A DNA stretch of 64,000 nt from Rhizobium laguerreae (GCF_002008165.1 NZ_MRDM01000012.1:1-64000), one strand, 5' to 3'; shown: positions 50,266 through 61,984, numbered from the stretch's first letter. Program-made: numbers and translations. Notes: generated from the sequence alone by a model not told the origin.

Positions 50266-51842
50266 TTGACCGAGGTCATCTCGTACGTGGCTGAACCCCC
50301 GATGTACCCGCCCTACCCCAACATCTCTATCAAGATCCTAGACCATCCTTTGCTCGAAAGCTTCCGGTGGGACACCAGTGATCAAATCATCCTGATCTGC
50401 CGCGAGCGTTCTGCCGAAGCGAATGGGCACCTTGTGGCACTCAGGGATTGGCCGATAGAACGAGCGCAGGATTTCTGTGCTTTTGGGCAATGGCCATTGG
50501 ACTATCAGACAATTTCGATCAATCGCCATTCCGGCACGGTGACCTTCAGCGCCGGACATGGAGGTGTTGCGCCACTTTATCTGAAGGTCAGCGGCGAGCG
50601 CATCGAGCTCTCCTGGTCGATAGCGGACTTTTATTCGGGCATGACTCTCCCCGACGTCGACACGGATCGAACCGGCCTGCGTCTTGTGGGGACGCTCCCC
50701 TATGCAACAACCACGATGTTTCGCTGTGTTTTCATGCTGACGGAGCGCGCGTCACTTTGCATCAGCAGGACGGGAGCCATCGAGACGAAATATCCCCCTC
50801 CGGCACCGTATTTCATCCCGACTCCGCTTGTGGATGAGGCCGATGTTGCAGCCGCAGCATGCCGTTTGATCGACACCCTGCTGCGTCGCTGGCCCCTCAC
50901 GCCGGCCCTCACGGCTAGCGAATTCAGCGGAGGATTGGATTCGGCAGTCGTTGCCGCCATTTTGGCGGGGCAGCATCCTGACGCCCTGCAAACCTATGCC
51001 TTGGAGGTCGAGGGGCCAGCTCGAAGTCAACAGACTTCGCGGCGCGAAATAGCAATCGAGCACTTTGGCTTCCACGACCAAACGCTGCGTGTTGACACGG
51101 TACCAATGGTTCCGTGTGGGTTCGAGGTGAGTAGCGACTACGTCCCCGCGCCCTACAATGCCGATCTGCAGCGGCCTCTCCATCAACTATTGAAGTCGCT
51201 CGCAACTGCCTCAGCCCCACGGGCGGTCGCAACTGGTACAGGCGATGATGAATTGCTAATGGCCCATGCTTTCGAGCAAAATCACGAGCAATTCGCTCGT
51301 AATATTAGCGATGCATTCCTTCCTGCGATCCTTCCCTCCGCCATGACACTGGTACTCAAAAACTGATTGCCCGACTATGCAGTAAGCTGCGATCGAGCAC
51401 CCTTTCCTATTCTGCCGATCTCGGTACTGGAGGCACACGCCGCGCGGGCTCCTTTGTTTGCGAGCCATGGCATATGGCCAATTAGCCCATTCGCCCAGCC
51501 AGAAGCCGTACGATTTTATCGGAGTTTGCCTTTAGCCTGGAGGCACGAAAAGGCGCTGCATCGCCGGATGTTGGAACGGCTTGGATATCCCAAACGGTTC
51601 TTCGGAGTTTCTATAAGAGAAAATTTCGAACACTATCTGACCGGCTCGCTGATTATCGGTGCTAGCGAGATCACTAATCAATTATCCCGTCGTTGCCTGC
51701 TGCATGAAGGGGACTGATCGATGCTGACCGCCTGATCGCCACAATAGACGACATCCGATACGATTCTCCGCTTAGCGATCTCGGCTTTATCTTCCACGCG
51801 ATTAACGTTGAACACATGCTTCGGCGAATTGACGGAACTTGA
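50266..51842 (+). pseudogene. asparagine-synthetase-like (AsnB/lasso-C type) gene, broken
   Basis: TTG start after AAGGGA. The N-terminal domain lacks the catalytic Cys2 of true glutamine-hydrolysing AsnB. The ATP-binding loop EFSGGLDSAVVAAIL and the later TGTGDDELLM motif mark an adenylating synthetase domain, as in lasso cyclases and beta-lactam synthetases. At 51364-51366 an in-frame TGA interrupts it. The frame continues with clear C-terminal synthetase sequence (WPISPFAQPEAVRFYRSLP) to about 51712, where a one-base shift is needed to finish as LIDADRLIATIDDIRYDSPL to 51842. Joined length is about 520 residues, right for the family. Probably inactive in this strain. Confidence 0.75.
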
Positions 51843-53325
<1,483 letters not shown>

Positions 53326-53427
53326 TCACACTGACACGAGCGCGCAGCGACACGCAAAGCACCCGCCATCCCGTGAGGGAGGTTTCGCCGATGTGGCTTC
53401 AGCCGGATTTTCCAAGGGGTTGGGTTA

Positions 53428-54933
53428 ATGACCTTCAAATACGCCAATGACAGTGATTTACATGCGAAGCTTATAGCGGATGTGCTGTCGCAATATCCGG
53501 ACAAAGCAGCGAAGCGCCGAAGTAAACACCTTAGCCTGGCAACGAGCGAAAAGGACGCCGGCGAGGACCCAAACGCGATTAGCGAATGCGAGGTAAAGTC
53601 GAATATCAAGTCTGTTCCAGGCGTGATGACGATCCGCGGCTGCGCTTACGCCGGTTCAAAAGGTGTCGTCTGGGGACCAATCAAGGATATGGTTCACATT
53701 TCACACGGGCCGGTCGGCTGTGGTCAATACTCCTGGTCGCAACGTCGCAACTATTACGTCGGTCTGACAGGCATCGACACTTTCGTGACGATGCAATTTA
53801 CCTCCGATTTCCAGGAGAAGGACATCGTTTTCGGCGGTGACAAGAAACTGGAAAATGTCATCGATGAGATCGCTGAACTTTTCCCGCTAAGCAATGGCGT
53901 CACCCTGCAATCAGAATGTCCGATCGGCCTGATTGGCGACGATATCGAGGCCGTAGCTCGAAAAAAGGCCAAAGAACACGCGACGACCGTCGTGCCGGTA
54001 CGCTGCGAAGGCTTCCGTGGCGTGTCGCAATCGCTTGGCCACCACATCGCCAACGACGCAATTCGAGATTGGGTCTTCGACAAGAAAGACATAAAATTCG
54101 ATCCAGGTCCCTACGACGTAAATGTCATAGGCGACTATAACATTGGCGGCGACGCATGGGCCTCGCGCATCCTGCTCGAGGAGATCGGATTGCGCGTGGT
54201 CGGCAACTGGTCCGGAGATGCAACTCTCGCCGAAGTGGAGCGCGCGCCGAGAGCGGCACTCAACCTCATTCACTGCTATCGGTCGATGAATTACATCTCC
54301 AGGCACATGGAGGAAAAATATGGCATCCCTTGGATGGAGTACAATTTCTTTGGACACTCCCAAATCGATGCCTCGCTGCGCGACATAGCCAAGCACTTCG
54401 GGCCGGAGATCCAAGAAAAAGCCGAAAAGGTCATAGCCAAATACCAACCCCTCGTTTGGGCCGTAATCGACAAATACTGGCAGCGCCTTTCCGGCAAACG
54501 GGTGATGCTCTACGTCGGGGGATTGCGTCCTCGTCACGTCGTCACCGCCTATGAGGACCTCGGGATGGAAATCGTAGGAACCGGCTACGAATTCGGTCAC
54601 GGCGACGACTATCAGCGCACTGGCCATTATGTAAAAGAAGGCACGCTGATCTACGACGATGTGACTGGCTATGAACTTGAGAAATTCATTGAGGGAATTC
54701 GGCCCGATCTCGTCGGGTCCGGCGTTAAAGAAAAATACCCGGTGCAGAAAATGGGCATTCCATTCCGTCAGATGCACTCATGGGACTATTCTGGTCCGTA
54801 TCACGGTTATGACGGCTTTTCGATTTTCGCCCGAGACATGGACATGGCCATCAACAATCCCGTTTGGGGTCTTTACGACGCGCCGTGGAAGAATGACCGC
54901 GCCTCGGCGGATGGCAGTAGCATGAGGACCTAA
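53428..54933 (+). CDS. nifD: nitrogenase MoFe protein alpha subunit NifD
   Basis: A 501-residue protein. P-cluster cysteines in [17 protein letters not shown] and SECPIGLIG; the FeMo-co ligand Cys lies in HCYRSMNY. It forms the alpha2beta2 MoFe protein with NifK. Second gene of nifHDKEN. Confidence 0.99.
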   Translation: MTFKYANDSDLHAKLIADVLSQYPDKAAKRRSKHLSLATSEKDAGEDPNAISECEVKSNIKSVPGVMTIRGCAYAGSKGVVWGPIKDMVHISHGPVGCGQYSWSQRRNYYVGLTGIDTFVTMQFTSDFQEKDIVFGGDKKLENVIDEIAELFPLSNGVTLQSECPIGLIGDDIEAVARKKAKEHATTVVPVRCEGFRGVSQSLGHHIANDAIRDWVFDKKDIKFDPGPYDVNVIGDYNIGGDAWASRILLEEIGLRVVGNWSGDATLAEVERAPRAALNLIHCYRSMNYISRHMEEKYGIPWMEYNFFGHSQIDASLRDIAKHFGPEIQEKAEKVIAKYQPLVWAVIDKYWQRLSGKRVMLYVGGLRPRHVVTAYEDLGMEIVGTGYEFGHGDDYQRTGHYVKEGTLIYDDVTGYELEKFIEGIRPDLVGSGVKEKYPVQKMGIPFRQMHSWDYSGPYHGYDGFSIFARDMDMAINNPVWGLYDAPWKNDRASADGSSMRT

Positions 54934-55023
54934 TATTCTCGAAGAAAAATGCGGGAGGCCTTACGCGCCGAAGGTCTCTGATCGCCACCATGTCGTCGCA
55001 GCCAGACCGAAAGAGGTGACCCT

Positions 55024-56565
55024 ATGCCGCAATCAGCTGAGAAAGCTCTCGACCATGCGCCTTTGTTCTGCGAGCCGGAATACAGGCAAATGTTGGCCGA
55101 GAAAAAGCTGAACTTCGAACGCCCACACCCGGAAAAGGTCGTGTCAGACCAGCGCGAATTCACGAAGACTTGGGAATACCGCGAGAAAAACTTGGCCCGT
55201 AAAGCCCTTGTCGTTAATCCAGCCAAAGCCTGCCAGCCACTCGGCGCGGTTTTCGCAGCGGCGGGATTCGAACGAACGATGTCGTTCGTCCATGGCAGCC
55301 AAGGTTGCGTTGCCTACTACAGGTCGCACCTATCGCGCCATTTCAAGGAGCCGTCATCGGTGGTCTCGTCATCAATGACAGAAGACGCCGCTGTATTTGG
55401 TGGCCTGAAGAATATGGTCGACGGCCTCGCCAACACGTACAAGCTCTATAACCCGAACATGATCGCGGTATCGACCACATGTATGGCCGAGGTCATCGGA
55501 GATGACCTGCATGGTTTTATCGAAAACGCCAAAAGTGAAGGTTCTGTCCCGCGAGATTTCGATGTCCCCTTCGCCCACACACCTGCCTTTGTCGGCAGCC
55601 ATGTCGATGGCTATGACAGCATGGTAAAAGGTGTGCTGGAGAATTTCTGGAAGGGCACCGCGCGAAATGAAGCCACCGCTACTATCAACATCATTCCTGG
55701 ATTTGATGGCTTCTGCGTTGGGAACAATCGCGAACTAAAACGCCTGCTCGACCTGATGCAAGTGACTTACATGTTCATCCAGGACGCATCAGATCAGTTC
55801 GATACGCCTTCCGATGGCAAATTTCGGATGTATGACGGCGGGACCAGCATCAATGACGTGAAGGCGGCGTTGAACGCGGAGTGGACATTGTCCCTGCAAT
55901 ATTACAACACTCGCAAGACGTTAGATTACTGCAGAGACGTTGGACAAGCGGCGACCTCCTTCCACTACCCTCTCGGCGTCGAAGCTACCGACGAACTTCT
56001 GATGGTGATATCGGAAATTTCCAGCAGAGAGATTCCCGAGGCGATCCGTCTGGAGCGCGGCCGACTCATCGATGCGATGGCGGACAGCCAAGCTTGGCTA
56101 TACGGAAAGAAATACGCGATCTATGGCGATCCAGATTTCGTCTATGCGATGGCGCGCTTCATCATGGAGACCGGCGGCGAGCCAACCCACTGCCTCGCCA
56201 CAAATGGCACCTCAGCTTGGGAGGACGAGATGAAGGAACTCCTCGCATCCTCGCCCTTCGGGAAGAATGCACAGGTCTGGCCAGGCAAAGATCTCTGGGC
56301 ACTGCGCTCGCTACTGTTCACAGAGCCGGTGGATCTCCTGATCGGAAATTCTTATGGGAAGTATCTTGAACGGGACACCGGTACCCCACTGGTTCGGCTG
56401 ATGTTTCCAATTTTCGACCGGCACCATCATCATCGATTCCCCCTCATGGGCTACCAAGGCGGACTGCGTCTTCTAACGTCGATCCTCGACAAGATCTTCG
56501 ACAACCTCGATCGCGAAACAATGCACGCGGGTGTGACAGATTATTCGTATGACCTCACTCGCTAG
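55024..56565 (+). CDS. nifK: nitrogenase MoFe protein beta subunit NifK
   Basis: A 513-residue protein with P-cluster cysteines in KACQPLGAV, HGSQGCVAYYRSH and STTCMAEVIGDD, and the C-terminal DRHHHHRFP region. It pairs with NifD. It starts 90 bp after nifD with GAGGTGACCCT upstream. Confidence 0.99.
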   Translation: MPQSAEKALDHAPLFCEPEYRQMLAEKKLNFERPHPEKVVSDQREFTKTWEYREKNLARKALVVNPAKACQPLGAVFAAAGFERTMSFVHGSQGCVAYYRSHLSRHFKEPSSVVSSSMTEDAAVFGGLKNMVDGLANTYKLYNPNMIAVSTTCMAEVIGDDLHGFIENAKSEGSVPRDFDVPFAHTPAFVGSHVDGYDSMVKGVLENFWKGTARNEATATINIIPGFDGFCVGNNRELKRLLDLMQVTYMFIQDASDQFDTPSDGKFRMYDGGTSINDVKAALNAEWTLSLQYYNTRKTLDYCRDVGQAATSFHYPLGVEATDELLMVISEISSREIPEAIRLERGRLIDAMADSQAWLYGKKYAIYGDPDFVYAMARFIMETGGEPTHCLATNGTSAWEDEMKELLASSPFGKNAQVWPGKDLWALRSLLFTEPVDLLIGNSYGKYLERDTGTPLVRLMFPIFDRHHHHRFPLMGYQGGLRLLTSILDKIFDNLDRETMHAGVTDYSYDLTR

Positions 56566-56618
56566 GAGCGGCGGTCGGCCAGGCGGCCTATCTCTCAACC
56601 AGATATGAAGGCAGACGA

Positions 56619-58040
56619 ATGTCCTCGCTCAACGCCAAAATCAAAGATGCCTTCCACGAGCTAGCGAGTGAAAGGAGCGGCAGCAAGGGTCCTAAGGCGC
56701 GCCGAAGGAATTGCGCGAGGCCAATGGCCCCGGGAACGGCCGTCGGCGGTTGCGCTTTCGACGGCGCCAAGGTCGCACTGCAGCCGATCACCGATGTCGC
56801 ACATCTGATTCACGGGCCACTCGCCTGCGAGGGAAATTCCTGGGACAACCGTGGCGCTGCCTCGTCAGGTCCAACGCTTTGGCGCACGAGCTTCACGACT
56901 GATCTTACGGAAATCGACATCATAATGGGACACAGTGAACGGAAGCTCTTTAAAGCGATCCGGGAAATCAAGGATGGGTATGCGCCCGCGGCAATCTTTG
57001 TCTATTCAACCTGCGTTACAGCGATGATCGGTGACGACATCGACGTTGTTTGCAAGCGAGCGACGGACGAATTCGCCTTTCCAGTGGTGCCGGTCGATGC
57101 GCCAGGTTTTGTCGGATCTAAAAACCTCGGCAACAAGCTAGCGGGCGAGGCGCTGCTCAAGCATGTCATAGGTACCGTGGAGCCCGATGAACCGGGCCTT
57201 TGCGACATCAACATACTCGGCGAATTTAACCTCTCGGGTGAGTTCTGGCAGGTGAAGCCGCTCTTGGATAAGCTCGGCATTCGCGTCCGTGCCTGTATTC
57301 CCGGAGACGCGCGATATCTGCAAGTCGCCTCCGCCCACCGCTCACGCGCGGCGATGACGGTGTGTTCGACAGCGTTCGTTACGTTGGCACGTAAGATGCA
57401 GGAACGCTGGGACATTCCGTTTTTCGAGGGCTCCTTCTATGGCATCTCCGGCACCTCGGAGGCGCTCCGGCGGATCGCCGATCTGCTTGTAAAGAAGGGT
57501 GCTGCCCCCTCGCTTTTGCATCGCGCGGAAATCCTTGTAGCGGAAGAAGAGGAAAAGGTGTGGAAGAGGCTGGAAGCGTACCGACCTCGCCTTGAGGGCA
57601 AGCGCGTGCTTCTAAATACAGGCGGCGTGAAATCCTGGTCGGTCGTCCATGCCTTGATGGAGATCGGCATGGAGATCGTCGGCACGTCAGTCAAGAAATC
57701 GACGCTCGAAGATAGGGAGCGAGTGAAACAGACCCTGAAGGAGGAGAACCTTCTGTTCGAGACGATGTCGCCGCGCGAGCTTTTCTCGCTTCTACTCGAG
57801 AGAAAGGCTGACATCATGCTATCGGGCGGACGCACCCAGTATATAGCGCTAAAGGCAAAAATGCCCTGGCTCGACATCAACCAGGAGCGTCATCACGCTT
57901 ACGCTGGCTATGAGGGAATGGTGCAACTTGCTCGACAAATTGACCTGGCAATCCAGCATCCGATGTGGCCGCAGGTGCGCGAGCCGGCGCCATGGGAGCC
58001 GGCCTTGGTCGCTGAAAAGCGAGCGAAAAGAGAAGCGTAA
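56619..58040 (+). CDS. nifE: FeMo-cofactor scaffold subunit NifE
   Basis: A 473-residue NifD-like protein (GGCAFDGAKVALQPITDVAHLIHGP, STCVTAMIGDD). With NifN it forms the scaffold on which FeMo-co is completed. It follows nifK by 53 bp. Confidence 0.98.
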   Translation: MSSLNAKIKDAFHELASERSGSKGPKARRRNCARPMAPGTAVGGCAFDGAKVALQPITDVAHLIHGPLACEGNSWDNRGAASSGPTLWRTSFTTDLTEIDIIMGHSERKLFKAIREIKDGYAPAAIFVYSTCVTAMIGDDIDVVCKRATDEFAFPVVPVDAPGFVGSKNLGNKLAGEALLKHVIGTVEPDEPGLCDINILGEFNLSGEFWQVKPLLDKLGIRVRACIPGDARYLQVASAHRSRAAMTVCSTAFVTLARKMQERWDIPFFEGSFYGISGTSEALRRIADLLVKKGAAPSLLHRAEILVAEEEEKVWKRLEAYRPRLEGKRVLLNTGGVKSWSVVHALMEIGMEIVGTSVKKSTLEDRERVKQTLKEENLLFETMSPRELFSLLLERKADIMLSGGRTQYIALKAKMPWLDINQERHHAYAGYEGMVQLARQIDLAIQHPMWPQVREPAPWEPALVAEKRAKREA

Positions 58041-58094
58041 GCGCGTCGAACCAAACCCGCGAGATCACTCGCAAAAAGATGTTGAGGTCGTACT

Positions 58095-59429
58095 ATGGCA
58101 CGCGTCGTATCCCAAACTAAGGCGGCGGCGGTCAACCCCCTGAAGTCGTCTCAGCCGCTTGGTGCTGCCTTCGCCTTTCTGGGCGTCGACGGCGCAATAC
58201 CTCTGCTCCATGGTAGCCAGGGATGTACGAGCTTCGCGCTCGCACTGCTCGTGAGGCACTTCAATGAAGCGATCCCTCTGCAAACCACGGCGATGAACGA
58301 AGCCGCGATAATCGTCGGCGGCGCGGATCGTCTCGAAGAGGCAATTCTCAGCCTCAAAACCCGCACAAGGCCACGACTGATCGGGATATGCACGACCGCA
58401 TCGGTAGAGGCCCGCGACGAGGATGTCGCCGGTGACGTCGAAAATATCAAACGCAGGCGGGGGATAGAACTTGTGGGCACCGAAGTGGTAGTCGTCAACA
58501 CGCCTGACTTTGACGGCGCCATAGAGGAGGGGTGGTCTAAAGCTGTTACCGCCGTGATCGAGGCAATAGCGCGACCTGACAAGCAGTACCGCAATCCGAG
58601 GAAGATCGCGATCTTGCCTGGCTGGAACTTAACGGTTGCTGACATAGAACATCTGCGCGAAACGGCCGTAAGTTTCGGCCTCGACCCGGTTATTCTGCCC
58701 GACGTATCCGGAGCGCTCGACGGCTCCATCCCCGAAGAATGGATGCCGATAACGAATGGCGGCACGAAATTGAAGGAGATCCGCGATCTCGGTGCGACGA
58801 TGCAGTGTATCGCAATCGGTGAGCATATGCGGCGACCGGCTGAAGCGCTGCAGAGACTGACCGGCGTGCCGTACGTGCTGTTTAGATCGCTGACGGGACT
58901 AGAAAACGTCGATCGCTTCATTCGCGTGCTCGCCGCTATGTCACGCAAACAGACACCGCTCAATGTCCGCCGCAACCGAATGCAGTTGCAGGATGCCATG
59001 CTTGACGGACATTCCCATATGGCTGGCAAGAAGATCGCAATCGCTTCCGAACCCGATCAACTTTTCCAGCTCTCCAACTTTTTTACTACCATGGGTGCGG
59101 AAATTGCGGCCGCTGTCACCACGACCGGCACTTCGAAGGCGCTCGAGATGGTACCGGCGAAAACCGTCAAAGTCGGCGATCTCAGTGATCTGGAAAGTCT
59201 CGCCGCAATGGCCGATCTTATCGTCACACACTCGCACGGCCGAGAAGCTGCCAGACGTCTCGGTGTTCCGCTGATGCGGGTGGGTTTCCCCATCTTCGAC
59301 CGCTTCGGCAGCCACAAGCTTACAGTATTATACCGGGGAACCCGCGACGTGATCTTCGACTTCGCGAACATCATTCTGGCTAACCACCCTCCGAACCCCG
59401 GCCCACTTGCCTCAACCGATAGGCGGTAA
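58095..59429 (+). CDS. nifN: FeMo-cofactor scaffold subunit NifN
   Basis: A 444-residue NifK-like protein (VNPLKSSQPLGAAFAFLG, HGSQGCTSFALALLVRHF). Partner of NifE. It starts 54 bp after nifE. In related nif clusters nifX follows directly; here only a remnant does. Confidence 0.98.
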   Translation: MARVVSQTKAAAVNPLKSSQPLGAAFAFLGVDGAIPLLHGSQGCTSFALALLVRHFNEAIPLQTTAMNEAAIIVGGADRLEEAILSLKTRTRPRLIGICTTASVEARDEDVAGDVENIKRRRGIELVGTEVVVVNTPDFDGAIEEGWSKAVTAVIEAIARPDKQYRNPRKIAILPGWNLTVADIEHLRETAVSFGLDPVILPDVSGALDGSIPEEWMPITNGGTKLKEIRDLGATMQCIAIGEHMRRPAEALQRLTGVPYVLFRSLTGLENVDRFIRVLAAMSRKQTPLNVRRNRMQLQDAMLDGHSHMAGKKIAIASEPDQLFQLSNFFTTMGAEIAAAVTTTGTSKALEMVPAKTVKVGDLSDLESLAAMADLIVTHSHGREAARRLGVPLMRVGFPIFDRFGSHKLTVLYRGTRDVIFDFANIILANHPPNPGPLASTDRR

Positions 59430-59508
59430 TCGCAATAATGAGATCAATTCGTCGCGTCTCGCTCTTCAATGGCGGACTTCATCAACGCGGACGAAACGGC
59501 AGGTGGGC

Positions 59509-59772
59509 ACTTCGCGAATTGCCGTCGCCACACAAGATATGAAGGGACTGACAGCGCAGCTTGAATCGGTCAGACGATTTGACGCGACATGCGACTCGAG
59601 GACCTTCGTGGAATCCGCTGGGTTCGAAATCACAAGATCGGAAGATGCAGAAGCGAAGGTGGAGGACCGCACTGGGGTAAAGATTGCGGCGTTAGTCAGC
59701 TGCCAACTCGCGTTTGTCTGACAATTGGCGGGCCTTCCTCAGCCACTTTGTCATCGGCAGAACACGATAAAT
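59509..59772 (+). pseudogene. nifX remnant
   Basis: TSRIAVATQDMKGLTAQLES matches the NifX opening, FVESAGFEITRSEDAE a middle part, and DRTGVKIAALVSCQLAFV the end of the core. A shift into the next frame is needed for LTIGGPSSATL, which in NifX follows at once. The middle is shortened, there is no clear start codon and one frameshift is present. NifX normally binds FeMo-co precursors. Confidence 0.6.
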
Positions 59773-59783
59773 CGGAGGAATCT

Positions 59784-60107
59784 ATGACAAGCTCATCCGT
59801 GACTCGCGACGGGTCCCGATGGATGCCGGAATATCTGAATTCGATCAACCCTGCGATGTGCATCGGCTGCGGTCGCTGCTTCAAGGTTTGCTCACGCGAG
59901 GTCATGCATGCCCACGGCATCGATGAGGCAGGTGACATGCTCGGTGTTTGCGATGGCGAAGACGACTTTAATGGTGAGCTCAGTCGCGTGATCATGGTCA
60001 TTGATTATCCCGGCCGATGTATCGGCTGCGGAGCGTGCGCCCGCGTCTGCCCCAAGAACTGCCAGACTCATATCGCCGTCCATCATCGTTCATTGCACGA
60101 ATCTTGA
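59784..60107 (+). CDS. fdxB: nif-specific ferredoxin III (FdxB-type)
   Basis: A 107-residue ferredoxin with two 4Fe-4S motifs, CIGCGRCFKVCSR and CIGCGACARVCPKNC, and the long linker between them typical of FdxB/ferredoxin III. ATG after CGGAGGAATCT. Likely electron carrier for nitrogenase or cofactor assembly; last gene of the nifHDKEN run. Confidence 0.92.
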   Translation: MTSSSVTRDGSRWMPEYLNSINPAMCIGCGRCFKVCSREVMHAHGIDEAGDMLGVCDGEDDFNGELSRVIMVIDYPGRCIGCGACARVCPKNCQTHIAVHHRSLHES

Positions 60108-60355
60108 ATTCCGTTCCGAGCGGTAAAAGCCGCCGACGCGGTCCAATGAGAGACAACCGTGGATACGCCATCTCATAAAGACGAATCTGCTGCATGCTCA
60201 ACAGTACGGTGTGCCGTATCAATTCCGAGCCTACGATCTTACTTCGCGGCCGGTTCAAGCCGCGATAGCTCGAAAGGCTGGCCCGTGTCGCATTGCGGAT
60301 ACGGAGACACTTCCAATGCTTACATACTCTTGACGAAGGAGTGCACAATGACTCA
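60108..60355. other. no gene seen
   Basis: Short ORFs without family matches between fdxB and the IS66 fragment. Confidence 0.4.
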
Positions 60356-60608
60356 CGTCCCGCGCTTAGTCGTAAAAATGCTCTCTTCGCGGGTCATGAC
60401 GCAGGTGCGGAGAACTGGGCGATTATCGCCTCGCTGATTGAGACCTGCAAGCTTAATTCTGTCGATCCGCTCGCCTATCTGACCGCCACGCTCAAGGCTA
60501 TCGTCAATGGCCACAAGCAGAGCTATCGACTATCTGTTACCATGGGCTTATACCGCAAAGGTCGAACCCGCAGCCGAAGAGAACCACTTGGGCTTCACTC
60601 CCCGTAGA
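60356..60608 (+). pseudogene. IS66-family transposase C-terminal fragment
   Basis: RKNALFAGHDAGAENWAIIA, then SLIETCKLNSVDPLAYLTATL and IVNGHKQS match the C-terminal end of IS66 TnpC. A frame change then gives IDYLLPWAYTAKVEP, the last conserved piece. The N-terminal part is absent here; a fragment of that part lies at 287-653. Confidence 0.8.
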
Positions 60609-60918
60609 TGCCAATTCCAGTAGTGGCAGTGGCGACGTAGACGCAGAATCCAACGGCTACCCCAGGAAAAACTCCAGCAGCCAAGCTTGTCCTCTGGATG
60701 ATAACGATGGCGGCAGCAAGTGGTCCAAGCAGCAAACGGAGCGTTTGCACAACACCTAGCGCTCCATAGTTCATATTGTGGACTGACTGCTGGACAACAT
60801 AAACCAGACAAATATGCCGCCGAACACGATTAAGCCGGCACAGGCTCCCAAAACCCAGCCATGCCGTCTCCACACATTCCGTAGTTCCCAAAGAGCGGGA
60901 GGCAGCGCAAACGCCCAC
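60595..60918 (-). CDS. doubtful hydrophobic ORF, possible membrane-protein remnant
   Basis: A 107-codon minus-strand ORF with two strongly hydrophobic segments (LLLGPLAAAIVII, FPGVAVGFCVYVATATTGIGI). A neighbouring frame upstream also contains a hydrophobic stretch near 60850, so it may be a piece of a broken multi-helix membrane protein. No family assigned. Confidence 0.25.
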   Translation of the reverse strand: MGVCAASRSLGTTECVETAWLGFGSLCRLNRVRRHICLVYVVQQSVHNMNYGALGVVQTLRLLLGPLAAAIVIIQRTSLAAGVFPGVAVGFCVYVATATTGIGIYGE

Positions 60919-61048
60919 GGTATAAGATCAGTTATTGTCCAGATTTACGAAACTTCACATGAAGATGTTTCTAGTCTGTGAGACAACCGCTCGAAGACGT
61001 CGCCTGGCAACACCGTTTACGTCCAACTTACGACATCATCGTCACCTT

Positions 61049-61064
61049 TGTCGGCTCCGCGACA
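61049..61064. promoter_or_regulatory. NifA UAS, copy C
   Basis: TGT-CGGCTCCGCG-ACA keeps the TGT-N10-ACA form exactly. Confidence 0.8.
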
Positions 61065-61150
61065 CGCATTCCTCTTCGCCCGATCCCGCATTTTCCGCCC
61101 ACCTCTTTGAGATAGCAGCGAATAATTGTTCGTCAGCTCAATCGGCCGAC

Positions 61151-61167
61151 TTGGCACGAATCTTGAG
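61151..61167 (+). promoter_or_regulatory. sigma-54 -24/-12 element, copy C
   Basis: TTGGCACGAATCTTGAG: as at nifH except that the -12 dinucleotide is GA. It may be weak or inactive. Confidence 0.5.
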
Positions 61168-61251
61168 GGCTATTGCGAGGCAGCGGAGCGGCCGCCGCGT
61201 CCGCGGTGCGGGATAACCGCATTGCTTCGAACTCATGAAGGAACACTATCT

Positions 61252-61292
61252 ATGACGGGAAAGCGCGGAACTGGCAAATCGCCGAAATGTCG
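61252..61292 (+). pseudogene. nifH 5' remnant
   Basis: Directly after promoter copy C, ATGACGGGAAAGCGCGGAAC and the following GGCAAATCG align with the nifH sequence for YGKGGIGKS; the first codons of nifH are deleted. A weak resemblance to the nifH 3' end appears near 61395-61435. The rest of nifH is gone. Confidence 0.6.
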
Positions 61293-61520
61293 TCAAGTTC
61301 CAAAAGGGAGTGGACGTGCTCGCCGGCATCCGCGACGAGGATGTCGATGTCGGAGCGGCGCCGAAGACGTATCATCCTTCACGCACGGCAAAGGCTTTCT
61401 GAGCTCGAGGCGATCTGGAGATTAAAGATGCAAAACTGAACCTAAGCGTTTCGTTGGCGATCTGGGGAAAGACGTCACCCTGCAGGCATACATCATCAGG
61501 AAGCACGAAGGAGTTTCATC

Positions 61521-61886
61521 ATGCCGTTGACCAAGACGAACACCAACCACGCAATCCGGGGAAGAGCTATCCCGAACAGTGGGCAGCAGAATGACTGTAA
61601 GGCTGTCATTGCACAAATCACTTTCGCCGATCTAGGACGTGGGGCTGGCACATTGCATACCGTGGGCGTTGCCCGCGTCGACATGCAGGGGCGAACCGCG
61701 GCGGGTGATGCGAACATCCAAGTCCAGATGGGTGGAGGTACGGTCGCTGCTGCAATGATCTTCAATTCCGTGCAACAGACGACGGATGCCGCCAATCAAA
61801 GGGGAGCGGCCAACGGCACCATCTCGGTGCTCAATCAAAGCATGGACAGCGGGACGGTCTGGAATTTAACAGGAACGCTTCCATGA
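61521..61886 (+). CDS. unknown 121-residue protein behind a nifH-promoter copy
   Basis: ATG with GAAGGAGTTTCATC upstream, a strong ribosome binding site. The product starts MPLTKTNTNHAIRGRAI, is rich in A, G, N, Q and T, has one cysteine, no signal peptide and no helix, and ends WNLTGTLP. It looks like a small all-beta protein. The nearest upstream promoter signal is nifH-promoter copy C, 354 bp away. Not recognised. Confidence 0.6.
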   Translation: MPLTKTNTNHAIRGRAIPNSGQQNDCKAVIAQITFADLGRGAGTLHTVGVARVDMQGRTAAGDANIQVQMGGGTVAAAMIFNSVQQTTDAANQRGAANGTISVLNQSMDSGTVWNLTGTLP

Positions 61887-61984
61887 CAGTCTAGAGCGGT
61901 TCATTACTTATCGGAATCTGGTCGGGATTCCCCAATCTGCGGTATTGTGATTCATGATGGATGCTGGAATGGAGGCCAGCATCC

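Larger units (their letters stand above)
61031..61255 (+). repeat. nifH promoter copy C, diverged
   Basis: It follows the nifH upstream region from CGACATCATCGTCACC through the UAS (61049-61064), the -24/-12 element (61151-61167), and the leader ending at GAAGGAACACTATC, with scattered substitutions and some small deletions. Confidence 0.85.
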
